From the NCBI RefSeq assembly GCF_000275845.1, contig NW_006766883.1, forward strand, positions 3,378,931 through 3,410,954: 32,024 nt of DNA, in the 5' to 3' direction. Under the pieces are notes generated by a model. It saw only the letters and a program-made list of their open reading frames with translations. It searched no databases and was not told the origin of the DNA. The translations under genes and the position numbers were made by a program. Below, one piece after another: positions 21,842 to 32,024 of the stretch; position 1 is the first letter of the stretch, and each line of letters opens with the position of its first letter. The stretch comes from Dichomitus squalens LYAD-421 SS1 (lineage: Eukaryota; Basidiomycota; Agaricomycetes; Polyporales; Polyporaceae).

Positions 21842-24151
21842 TCAAGGAGCAAAGACGAAAATATGAACAGTATCAGCTGACATGCCAGGAAGCAGAAAAC
21901 AAAATGAGTCGTACCACAAACGTGCCGGGATAGGGGCGCCTGCGAAGTCAAACACCGCGATCCTGGTACTGTTCGCGTACCCAATGCACAGCCGCCCGAT
22001 CGTTTCGTCCCATGCGACGGCAGAGACGTGGTCGAGATCAGCGAGCTCGAGGTTGAACTGATGGCTGACACGAATGCGGCTCGATTCCTCAAGGACGTCG
22101 GACTGACCGTCTTCCTCGTTGTCTTCGCTACCTTCGTCTGCGTCTTCCTCGTTGTCTTCGTTACCTTCGTCTACGTCTTCCTCAGGCTCCTCGTCATGGT
22201 CGTTCACCTCCTCGTCGTGAGCGGCGTCGTTCGCTGGCACATCCTGACTCCCAACAGCCTGTGCTTCCACTGTAGCAGGTGGCTTGTCGAGCAGGCCTTC
22301 ATCCCAGACCCCGCCGAGCATGCGAACCTGGAAAGATCTCGCCTTACTCCCTTGACGCGGAACGGTGTAGATGACAGGCCGAGTCGACCCGAGAAGGATG
22401 CGGTGCTCGTACAGGTCATTCAGGCTCTCCATCCCTTCCGGCAGCGGTTCCGTCTCGATAAACGGGTCGTCCTCGGAGAGGATGTAGATGTACCGCGTAC
22501 TCGGATCAGCGTCCGCGTTAGAAGTAGAAGAGGCAGGAATGGGTTCCGGGAAGAACGTACTGAAGACTAGGCCATACGAACGATCCGCCTGAACGAAGAT
22601 TGTGATAGGAAGGGGCTTTGTTGGAGACGTTGGCTGCAACTCCGCGCGTACGCTCACATCGTTCTTTAGCGCCGCGCCCATTCCGGGCTGGGTGATCCAC
22701 ACTTTGTGCCAGAAGTTCCAACCTGCGTCGTGCACGGCCGTCCGCGAGGCCGCATCGCAAGTCAACGAGGCCCCGTCTATGGTATACTTGACGTCATAGA
22801 GCTCCGCGAAGTAGTACGGTCCAGTGAGGATTTCCCCTGGCGGAAGGTCGGCGAGGTCGGCGGCGACTTGCAATGGATCGGGGTCCTCGCCTGCGCGGCG
22901 GACGAGAAGGAACTGGTGCTGAGACGGTACGAAGGTGAATGCCACGATGGCGTGTGCCTGCATGCATACATCAGCTGGAGGAGCCCTTGGGGTACAAGCA
23001 GAGACTGACGAAGTTTTGGTAGGAAGGGTGCGGTGCGCAGTACATAGTGCACCCCAGACCTCCGTCGAGATTCTTGTAAACGATGCGGTCGGGGTGCTTG
23101 AGCACCGCAACGAGGGGAATGCCGTTCCGGTCCTCATCTATGATAGGGTTGCTCATGCGCGCGCGCGATGTGATCTCGGTGAGGACCTGAAACGGGCGAT
23201 CCTGCTGCAGCGCGCGCGTGCGGTACTCTTTGGGATCCCAGGGCTTGTCATTGTCGAAGAGAAGCTCCAGAGATTGGAGTGGAACGTGCATGACGGCACA
23301 TTCGTACTTGACTTTGGCAGAGAACCAGTCAGAGTCAGGCGCAAGACGGTTGATATCGAATCTGAACATCAAGCAGTGAGTATATGCGTGCTATGAGCAA
23401 CGGTTATCATCAAATAGCTCACTCATCCTTGAAGCTTTCTCTACGATAGTTCCTGCGGATATAGGCGATTGCGATGCCGGGCCGGCCGTGAATGGACAGG
23501 TACTTTGCGCGCAGATGAAATGCCTTCGACGGGGTCGTGAGCCTAGCGACGGGGAATCCCATGGAGTAGTTAAAGTCGGACGTGTAGACCTCGATACAGT
23601 ACCGCATTGGGTTCCGGTCCGCGACGGTCGCGACGAGGTAGTGCCCTCCAGGGAGTAGTGCCATCTCGAGAACCTTCCGCTGCGCTTCGATCTCCCACCG
23701 GCGAAAATGCTGGGGACGGTGTTGATCCCACCGTTTCGGTAAGGAGAGTGAGCGGGTGAGCAGGCGCTCGGCTTCGATCTGGGAAATGTTCGCGAGGGAA
23801 TAGCGCTCGGTGGGCGGAACGGGTGGGAGTTGACGTTCGGTGTGGGTGAGGACGCGTTTCCAAACGGCAGGTTCGTTAGAACATCGTCGCAACTGATTGC
23901 TAACCTGCATATGTCGTGAGCTGCACCTGTGATCAAACGACATGAAAGAACACGGCTCTCACCTGGCGCACGGAGACGATGTCCTCTAGATTCAAATCCG
24001 GGAGGATGTTGTCGAGTATGATATCGTCATTGAGGATCCTTTGAGTAGCATTTTGAGCAGCGTGACCTAGGGCGGTCATTTTGTGCGTCAAGATGAAGGA
24101 TTTGGCTATGCGTTGATCAGTGTTGTTCAATGAGCTGCTGAGCTGGCCCAT
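21842..24151 (-). CDS. F-box protein with acidic repeat
   Basis: Exons on the minus strand, 24151-23963, 23904-23423, 23361-23010 and 22957-21842, give 2139 nt (712 aa). Near the start, RILNDDIILDNILPDLNLEDIVSVRQVSNQLRRCSNEPAVWKRVL is an F-box, so the protein probably feeds a substrate to an SCF ubiquitin ligase. The rest follows the Agaricomycete F-box/beta-propeller-like type: repeated strands such as LPGGHYLVATVADR and SAVAWDETIGRLCIGYANSTRIAVFDF. Around residues 580-630 an acidic stretch (NEDNEEDADEGSEDNEEDG) is encoded by a 33-base tandem repeat. The donor of intron 3 is GTCAGT. A second ATG at the MTALGHAAQ position would still keep the F-box, so the exact start is not certain. The gene follows mcr1 on the same strand after 261 bases. 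Confidence 0.82.
22109..22183. repeat. 33-bp tandem repeat, about 2.3 copies
   Basis: The unit beginning GTCTTCCTCG starts at 22109, 22142 and 22175, and the first two copies differ at only a few bases. It lies inside the last exon of the F-box gene and codes on the minus strand for an 11-residue acidic unit. The period is a multiple of three, so changes in copy number keep the frame. Confidence 0.8.
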
Positions 24152-24412
24152 GGAGGACGGCGGCAACGAAGGGCAGGCGGTGACGAGTCGCTAGCAATTT
24201 TGTTATGTAGGTCTCATATTAGGACCCTGAACGCGTACAAGGACAGTCTTGTACTCGATACAGCTTGCACGTCATCGAAGTCCTGAAGTATAAGGCGGCG
24301 GCAGATGCCGAACGAGCGCCTGCACCGGTTATTCTGCGCTCGCGGTAAGAACTAGACGACTGACATAATGGATTAATCGTGCACAGCATGAAAGAGTACA
24401 ACTATATGCTAT

Positions 24413-25860
24413 TTAGAACTTGAACACCTACGTGGGATATAAGGACAACGTTCAGGAGCGTGACCGGCAGAAGAGACGTACCTGGTCCTCGTTGTAGCCG
24501 AGCTCCTTTAGGACTCCGCTGAGAGCACCTTGTTTCATGCCTTCCTTCTTGCCAGCAAGTGCATTGACTTGACCAGGAGGACCTACAGGGCACTGATCAG
24601 ATGAGAGTATGAAGATAGAGACTGAGGCGTACCACAAACGAAAATCTTGGTCTTCTCGCCGAGGTCTGCCGGGGGAATGTGTTGCGCAATGAGTTCCTTG
24701 TTGATGTAACCAACGGGACCTAGGGAAGGCACAACGAATGAATTGTACCGCATAAAAAAACCCAGACATGCAAGCACGAGCAATCGCACCCTTCCAATCG
24801 CTGGTCTCTGGCTTGTCAATGGTGTAAACGACGTTGAACGTCTGGGGATATTTCTTCTTGAGCGCGTCAAACTCCTCCTTGAGGAGGATATCCTTCTCAG
24901 TCGCGTTAGCGAAGATGAGGGTGAAGCGCGTCTTGTTGGAAGGATCCTTGAGGGCGTAGTCGAGGATCTGGTACATGGGCGTGCTGCACGGTGTAGTGAG
25001 CGCGTAGACTTGGGGGGATTACGTGAGTGTGAATGACATGCTTACATGCCGCTGCCGCCGGCAATCATGCCAACCTGGTCGAACTGGTTGACTTTGGTGT
25101 GGTGTAAGCACGAGGGCAGTGCAAGCCAGGGATCGAAAGGGAACGTACTCTTGTATTCGAACTTGGGAATGGGCCCCTTGATGGCGAGGGACTCGCCAAT
25201 CTTGAGGTCGTGGATGTACTTGGACATCTTGCCCTGGTCATAGCGTTTGATGAGGAACGTAAGCTCGCCAGGGAGGTCGGAGGGAGAGATGGGGGTGTAG
25301 GGACGGATGACGGGCTTGCCCTTGGGGTCGAGAAGGGGGTTGGGAGCGTCGTCTGCAGACTTGACGACGACACAAGAAGCAATGGGAAGGAGAGAAGCGG
25401 AGTCGGGAGGGAGCTCAAAGATGTACCTGAGAGGAGGGTGTCGGATGGAGAGGAAGGAGATGGGAGATGTGAAGACGTACTTTGCAGTGTTGTGATTGTA
25501 AGGCTCGACCTTCTTGAGCTTGAAGTCCTTGAAGTTCTGGGGGTCGAGGGGGCTCTGGTCAGAGATTTTGGGCTTGAGGGAGGCAGAGGCGGTGGGAGAG
25601 CGGTCGAGGTAGAGGTAGCCGGCAATGCCAACAACACCTAGAGATGAAAGGTGAGAAGATGATGTGAGAGGACGGTGGGGGGATAGATACCGCCGCCAAT
25701 GAGCCAATACGGGAGGTTGCTCGACTTTGTGGTCGTCGGAGGGGCGGTAGAGTACCGCCTGGCGTTTTGGAGCTGAGGGAGGTCAGAGAGGAAGGAGGGG
25801 AGGAGAGATGAAGAGACGTACGGCGGTACGAGCGGTGAACGATGCGCGAACGAAAGACAT
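24413..25860 (-). CDS. mcr1: NADH-cytochrome b5 reductase 2, mitochondrial
   Basis: FAD enzyme that passes electrons from NADH to cytochrome b5 at the mitochondrial outer membrane and intermembrane space. Nine exons on the minus strand: 25860-25822, 25772-25691, 25637-25481, 25426-25149, 25091-25046, 24983-24790, 24719-24633, 24582-24482 and 24427-24413, in all 999 nt (332 aa). A mitochondrial leader (MSFVRASFTARTALQNARRYST) is followed by a membrane anchor (PYWLIGGGVVGIAGYLYL). The FAD-binding motif is RPYTP (134-138). NADH-binding motifs are AGGSGITPMYQ (196-206) and VCGPPG (293-298). The end, GYNEDQVFKF, is the family's usual C-terminus. The last exon is 15 nt and encodes only VFKF and the stop. 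Exon 5 uses an AAG acceptor. It is divergent from hog1. Confidence 0.95.
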
Positions 25861-26438
25861 GGCTGCTGCAAACGTCGACAGCGCTGGTCGACAGCGCTGG
25901 TCGGAAACTGCAGACGCCGCCAGCGAGCGATGACCTCATTGGCTCGCTGATGCCCGACTCCGAGTCGAGACTGACCGGGCCGAATGTAGCGACCGGCGAC
26001 GTCATCGAATGCTATCCTCAGCGACGCAGGCACGCTCAGGGCGACCCCCGCAGCTCTGACGTCATCCAAGACCCCGAAAACCTTTCTTGCTCTCCGAGCT
26101 CGTTCGCCCCCTCGCCCTACGAAAACTGTCAGAAACGCAAGAAACATCCGAAAGGAGGGACGCGCAAGGGGAGCGGGCCAAGAGACAGGCGTGCGGGACA
26201 ACTATGGGGGGGGAGATGGATCGGAGGCGAGTGCCATGTTAGGGCAGTGATTAGATAAGCGACGGACGACGCAGCCAACGAGCGCTCGTCCTCGTCTTGC
26301 TCTTCTACCTTGTGTACATCTGCTCACCGATACGAACTTCTACGCACGTCCTCCCTCTCTCCTCATCGTCCCACTCGCTTCAGACGCCTCCAACCCCACC
26401 ACGGCCTCGCTCTCCCCCTCCACAACCACCCGACAGAG
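25861..26438. promoter_or_regulatory. Divergent promoter of mcr1 and hog1 with CRE-like sites
   Basis: These 578 bases separate two head-to-head genes. TGACGTCA stands at 26057-26064, and related sites are GACGTCAT at 25998-26005 and TGACCTCA at 25931-25938. The last lies between 8-base inverted arms CAGCGAGC (25921-25928) and GCTCGCTG (25942-25949) and overlaps a reversed CCAAT motif. A 13-base tandem repeat (25874-25899) lies close to the mcr1 start. C/T-rich tracts precede hog1. In fungi CRE sites are bound by Atf1/Sko1-type bZIP factors controlled by the HOG pathway, so feedback is possible but inferred. Confidence 0.5.
25874..25899. repeat. 13-bp tandem duplication
   Basis: GTCGACAGCGCTG occurs twice in direct succession and is followed by GTCGG. 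It sits about 15-40 bases upstream of the mcr1 start codon. Confidence 0.75.
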
Positions 26439-28255
<1,817 letters not shown>

Positions 28256-29274
28256 CTAATCATTCTAGCCGTCATCTGTTATGTCTCTTCATCTTGCAGT
28301 GCGGACTTCAAGTACCTAGACGACGCCTCCTTTTTCAGGGCTTTCGATCTCGTGCGCTTATCTCCCGTACGTTACCCGACCTCGCTCATAACCTCCCTGA
28401 CACCCATCCATATCCGTTCCCTACGATTCACGATCTACTCCCGCTGGCTTTAGCGCGCGCTCTTCAACGTGTCGCTGCGGTATATTACTACCTCTCTTGT
28501 ACGCCTCCAGTCACTGTATAACACGGCCAGACTCTCCCTGTTGTAATACCCCGACCCTCTCTCCCTGTCTCATGTTATCCGTCCCGAGTGTGAGCGTCGC
28601 CGGTGACGGTGTTGACGCTGATGCGATCTTGGTCCCATTGCACTTATTGTAGTACCGCTTTGTATCAGTCAAACACGATCATTACATCAGCGAAGCCGCA
28701 TCGGGGACAGGCCAGTCAACATCCTCGGCATTTCACTCGTCCTTCGCAGACATAGGTATGACCTATAATAGACGACAAATCGGCCATACTGCCTTACAAG
28801 AAAGGCATGAGGGATGTAAGAAGACAAGCTGAGAGAACAAGTGACCCGTAGTGCAGCTTTCGTGCCCATGTCTCGAAAGTGGGAGGTCAGGGTATACACT
28901 GCACGCGACGATGACTTCGCCGTACGCGGAGCATTCCTGGCCATGATACGTCCGAGTCGCGTAGTACGTGTGTACGCGTAGGTTCTGCATAGTGCATTTC
29001 CGAGATCTTCGTGGCAGGGTATAGAATGTGTCTGTCTTACCGTACACATGTAGCACAATTGTGGAGGACATAGCAAGCAATCGTTGCGAAGAGGTAATGT
29101 ACTAGTCGGAGTAGATCTCGAGATTATGCGTAGCCCCGCACGAGAGCATAGGATCACGGACGCGGAGGAGGCGTCCGGTGAATACTAGTCTGGGATATGT
29201 GTCAAGTCTGTAAGCGGAGACCCACTGTCCGGAAGTGATCAGACATACCGATGAATGCAACACGGTAGCAGCCA
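28256..29274. other. Convergent intergenic region
   Basis: About 1 kb between the stops of hog1 (plus) and the bL31m gene (minus). Open frames on both strands are not convincing. Part of it must be 3' untranslated sequence. Confidence 0.4.
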
Positions 29275-29730
29275 TCATGTTGACTTGACCTTGTCGCCCG
29301 AAGGGGCAGCCTCCCCAGCGGCCTCGTTCATCCAGTCCATATCCGATTTCTGCCCACTCAGCTCTCCAAAACGTCTGCTGAAGCGGCCCATACGCCCAGT
29401 GACCTCGTCTTCCTCCTCGTCCATCCCAACGAAGCGCGCCGCGTTCCAGAGCGGGTTGTTGGTCGTATCGCGAGTGAGGCGGATGATAGAGCGCGGGGAT
29501 GTGGTGTAGTGGATGATCGTCGAGCCATCAACGCGAACGAGTCGCTGAGGAAAGACGGGGACGATGGGATTGGGTAGCTTCTTGGTGCGCCTCTTCCAGA
29601 CATGCGTGCGGCCGTAAGGCGAAGAGGATACTGAACGCGTTTGGAGTCGTACGCTGGCAGAGGAGGACGGCGCAAGGAGATGCGTGGCACGAGACGTGCT
29701 GGGAAGGAGATATAGCAAGCTTGTCGCCAT
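29275..29730 (-). CDS. MRPL36: Mitochondrial large-subunit ribosomal protein bL31m
   Basis: Component of the mitochondrial large ribosomal subunit, homologous to yeast Mrpl36. A single exon of 151 codons. The N-terminus (MATSLLYLLPSTSRATHLLA...SVRLQTRSVSSS) is a mitochondrial targeting sequence, rich in Ser, Arg and Leu without acids. The conserved block is KLPNPIVPVFPQRLVRVDGSTIIHYTTSP, then RSIIRLTRDTTNNPLWN (80-96), which aligns with the GEIRLIQDQRNNPLWN segment of the yeast protein. The tail, MGRFSRRFGEL, then a weakly conserved acidic end, also fits. It is divergent from the MARVEL-like gene, with 467 bases between start codons. Confidence 0.85.
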   Translation of the reverse strand: MATSLLYLLPSTSRATHLLAPSSSASVRLQTRSVSSSPYGRTHVWKRRTKKLPNPIVPVFPQRLVRVDGSTIIHYTTSPRSIIRLTRDTTNNPLWNAARFVGMDEEEDEVTGRMGRFSRRFGELSGQKSDMDWMNEAAGEAAPSGDKVKST

Positions 29731-30197
29731 GTTTGGTGGTGCGCGGGTTAGGACGGTGGTGGCCAGCTGCAGAGGTTGGTTGTCCAGGCGCGCGTAAGTA
29801 GTGACTTCTGCAGCTTCGGGCGTCCGGACACCTATGCATCTCGACCACTACGACACTCGCCCTGAGCGCGGACAACGGTTTGTATACAGCTAGCAATGGA
29901 ACTCGTATTCGGCGTTCTCGCTTCTGTGCCCGTGGGCTGAACGGACGGAGCGCGACCCGCTCGCCAGGGGCAACGTACCTGGTCGATAGGTCGTGTCGAC
30001 TGCCCCCCATGACGACCGCGCTATCTTCCAGAACATATTCCTTCGCGGTCTCTTCGGACATACATATACTGTCATCCGTCGCGATGGACGGTCCTCGACT
30101 GCCCAGGTCGGCTCTACATTTGCCACCACATTCTCTGCCGCGCCTCCCCCTTTCTGGATTTTGGTGCGTGTATTCGGCCAGTGCGTAGATCGCCGTC

Positions 30198-31057
30198 ATG
30201 GGTCCTCTCCGCACGATCGTTAGGCTTCCTTTGTACATTATCCTTGTGAGTTGCGATCTCTCGTTCGTGCACTGGATTTCACTTGCTGACCCGTGCTCGG
30301 AATGGAACAGTGGGTTTTCTCGGCACTCCTTCTCATCCTGACATGCGTGCGCTTGAACTATACTCTCCATCTTCCGAAGGGCGATCCGCTGAACAACGGT
30401 CGGGATTTCTATGGTATGTCACGTCTCTACTCTATCCCGAACAGTACAATGATCTGCGAACGTCGTACATCGTAGATCCTATTGTTGCGGAGCTGCTTGT
30501 CGTCTCTATTCTGACTCTTGGCACAATTCCTCTTGTGTGAGTACCCGTCTATGCCGGCATGAACATGACTAATGACCCATCGTCGACGGCCGCTTTGACA
30601 GTATGGAATGGGTGTCGCCCAACATCACTTCGACAGCTTCGAGGAACCTACTTGAGCTCTCCGGTCTGGCAGTGCTATGGCTGCTCTGGTTGGTCGGATG
30701 CGTCGTTTCGACTGTAAGTGTTCTTACCTCTTCAGGCGTAAACTTGACTGACCGTGCATGGATAACACCCCTTCCCTGGACCCTGGGTCTCCACCCCTAA
30801 CTCACGTGTCTGTGCATCGCCCGCAGAGCATCTGGCCGAACTTGACCTTCTGCTACCAGTTTGAGCCCTGCCGCATCCTCACGGCAATGATGGCCTTCGC
30901 CTGGCTTGGATGGATAGTGCTCGTCGGTCTCATCGTTATCGCCATACTGAACGCAGTCTCCAAAGTCCGTCCGACCCGCGCGCCGATGATGGTCGAGTGG
31001 GCATCGACTCCCTCGTTCGGAGAACCAAGCGCTGTCCAGCACAGCCTTGGACCTTGA
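30198..31057 (+). CDS. Four-helix membrane protein, MARVEL-like
   Basis: Exons 30198-30245, 30311-30413, 30476-30536, 30602-30713 and 30827-31057 give 555 nt (184 aa). Four hydrophobic segments are seen: IVRLPLYIILWVFSALLLILTCVRL, DPIVAELLVVSILTLGTIPLV, LELSGLAVLWLLWLVGCVVST, and MAFAWLGWIVLVGLIVIAIL. An extracellular-type loop with two Cys (FCYQFEPC) lies before helix 4, and a polar tail follows. This is the topology of fungal MARVEL proteins, which act in membrane apposition and vesicle traffic. The call rests on topology and the WLxWL/AFxWLxWI patterns, not on an alignment. It is the last protein gene before the telomere. Confidence 0.75.
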
Positions 31058-31556
31058 CTCGGGCTGAGGTGTAGGATGAGTGTATCGATGCATGCGGGGT
31101 GAGACACTGATTGAAGTGCTGCTGTTTGACGTGATCACCTGCAGGACGTTCCCGAAGAGCAGGCTCGTTAGGGACAGACATTGTTGTACCCGGACTGGAA
31201 ACTGTAAGGTGTCGAAGCTTCCTGGGTTCAATAGATACCAATAATTTGTGCAAACACATGTGAACGGAGGGGGTGTATCTGTGCGGTCTCGTGCTATGGA
31301 TGCATGGATGAGTGTGGTCGTTGTGGGCGTGAGCTTGCGGCATCGATGCTTGTTTGTCCAATGTAGCAGCGATTTGTCTTTGCCAATTCGTTGGACTGCT
31401 CCGAATTTGTCTTGCGCAAATGGAGTGTATTGCGACTGCCCACAGAACTGCACACAGCGGGAGGGGTGTTCTAATGTGTGTCGGTTTTGGAACATGGGCT
31501 GGTATTGGCGCTAAAATTAGCGCCTGCGTGTGAAATCTCTTGACACCGTAAAATGT
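31058..31556. other. Subtelomeric spacer
   Basis: No gene is recognised. At 31507-31524 an inverted repeat, GGCGCTAA and TTAGCGCC separated by AA, lies about 30 bases before the internal telomeric tract. Confidence 0.45.
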
Positions 31557-31571
31557 GGGTTAGGGTTAGGG
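31557..31571 (+). repeat. Internal telomeric tract, 2.5 units
   Basis: GGGTTAGGGTTAGGG in the same orientation as the chromosome end, 295 bases inward of the terminal array. It marks a former position of the telomere or a telomere-primed junction. Confidence 0.75.
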
Positions 31572-31634
31572 AGGGAGATCGAAACCGAGCGAAGCGAGGT
31601 GAGATCGACCGTTGAGTCGAGGGTGGGTAGGGCG

Positions 31635-31710
31635 AGCTGAGTCAACGGGGGCGTTGTGTGCTACAACGTCCCGTCCCGTTTCGCCTTTTATAGCTCATCA
31701 GGACTCTGCT
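31635..31710 (-). ncRNA. Type I hammerhead ribozyme
   Basis: Minus strand, 5' to 3'. Stem I 5' strand AGCAGAGTC (31710-31702), core CTGATGA (31701-31695), stem II GCT-ATAAAA-GGC (31694-31683), core GAAA (31682-31679). Stem III continues from the last A with CGGG, pairing with CCCG before the U at 31645. A second helix CGTTGT/ACAACG (31668-31663, 31657-31652) caps stem III beyond an internal loop. The cleavage triplet GUU is 31646-31644, so cleavage would fall between 31644 and 31643. The 3' strand GACTCAGCT (31643-31635) closes stem I with eight pairs and one A-A mismatch. All invariant core bases are present, and C-G and G-C pairs flank the core as in the consensus. Stem III is longer than in most retroelement hammerheads. 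Confidence 0.8.
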
Positions 31711-31733
31711 TAGTGCATCCCTTTCGGGAAGTG

Positions 31734-31777
31734 CTTATCTCTTTGCCGTCTGTCTATCCGACGGCACAGGAGATAAG
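31734..31777. other. Long imperfect hairpin
   Basis: CTTATCTC (31734-31741) pairs with GAGATAAG (31770-31777), and GCCGTC (31745-31750) pairs with GACGGC (31760-31765), leaving a 9-base loop. It lies directly 5' of the hammerhead on the minus strand. Confidence 0.7.
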
Positions 31778-31825
31778 GTCAATTATGCTTACGATGCCGA
31801 ACGCGGCCGGAGCTTTGTTCCGATA

Positions 31826-31853
31826 ATGACTAAGTCCGATCGGACTATGTCAT
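31826..31853. other. Palindrome close to the telomere
   Basis: A perfect 14-base palindrome, AGTCCGATCGGACT (31833-31846), is extended by matching arms ATGAC and GTCAT after two unpaired bases on each side. It ends 13 bases before the terminal array. Confidence 0.75.
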
Positions 31854-31866
31854 CATGATTACTTAC

Positions 31867-32024
31867 TTAGGGTTAGGGTTAGGGTTAGGGTTAGGGTTAG
31901 GGTTAGGGTTAGGGTTAGGGTTAGGGTTAGGGTTAGGGTTAGGGTTAGGGTTAGGGTTAGGGTTAGGGTTAGGGTTAGGGTTAGGGTTAGGGTTAGGGTT
32001 AGGGTTAGGGTTAGGGTTAGGGTT
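31867..32024 (+). repeat. Telomere, (TTAGGG)26
   Basis: 158 bases of uninterrupted TTAGGG, 26 full units plus two bases, running to the end of the window. The G-rich strand points outward, so this is a right-hand chromosome end. TTAGGG is the usual telomere unit of Agaricomycetes. Confidence 0.98.

Larger units (their letters stand above)
31572..31866 (-). mobile_element. Insert between telomeric repeats, candidate Penelope-like (Coprina-type) fragment
   Basis: 295 non-telomeric bases are flanked on both sides by TTAGGG repeats in the same direction. On the minus strand it contains a type I hammerhead ribozyme, a hairpin (31777-31734) and a palindrome (31833-31846). Endonuclease-lacking Penelope-like elements of basidiomycetes attach to chromosome ends by priming on the G-rich overhang. 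This would place the element's 3' end next to the inner tract and its truncated 5' end under the new telomere, with the sense strand minus, as seen here. Hammerheads are known in Penelope-like elements. No coding sequence is present, so a non-autonomous element or a subtelomeric repeat with a ribozyme is also possible. Confidence 0.5.

Noticed and set aside
22028..22570. Plus-strand frame with long Val/Phe hydrophobic stretch
   Set aside because: It is the complement of the acidic Glu/Asp repeat in the F-box gene (GAA/GAC read in reverse as TTC/GTC). An artefact, not a membrane protein.

Overview
The window is nuclear DNA of a filamentous basidiomycete, most likely an Agaricomycete. Genes carry many short GT-AG introns (about 45-95 nt), and the families present (DUF6535 membrane proteins, F-box proteins, CreB-type and Ubp2-type ubiquitin proteases, HOG1 MAP kinase) fit that group. 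The right end is a chromosome end: about 26 uninterrupted TTAGGG units run from 31867 to the last base.

Layout. 1-345 has short direct repeats and a TATA box, like a decayed LTR. 559-1080 (minus) is a truncated F-box relic. 2042-2688 is a first Ifi-6-16 (ISG12-like) gene with an unresolved start. 3227-6761 (minus) is a CreB/Ubp9-type deubiquitinase in six exons. 6762-9703 is gene-poor but holds an intron-bearing tRNA-Val(AAC). 9704-11055 is a DUF6535 membrane protein, followed by a decayed second copy at 11354-11640. 12154-16925 is a 13-exon Ubp2-type deubiquitinase. 17397-17933 (minus) is a small NTF2-like protein. 18270-21704 holds small membrane-protein genes, including two more Ifi-6-16 members. 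21842-24151 (minus) is an F-box protein with an acidic repeat. 24413-25860 (minus) is mitochondrial NADH-cytochrome b5 reductase Mcr1, head to head with the HOG1 MAP kinase at 26439-28255. 29275-29730 (minus) is mitoribosomal protein bL31m, and 30198-31057 is a four-helix MARVEL-like membrane protein.

The most interesting part is the last 500 bases. A short internal telomeric tract (31557-31571) is followed by about 295 bases of non-telomeric sequence and then by the terminal telomere. On the minus strand this insert folds as a complete type I hammerhead ribozyme (31710-31635): all core bases are present and stems I, II and III close. A hammerhead in an insert whose sense strand runs away from the telomere is what is expected of a telomere-attached, endonuclease-lacking Penelope-like retroelement (Coprina type) that was 5'-truncated and re-capped. 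No reverse transcriptase is present, so the element assignment is inference, while the ribozyme fold is read directly from the sequence.

Gene models were joined by hand. For creB, UBP2, the NTF2-like gene, Ifi copies 2 and 3, the F-box gene, mcr1, hog1 and the MARVEL-like gene, the summed exon lengths are multiples of three with no internal stop.
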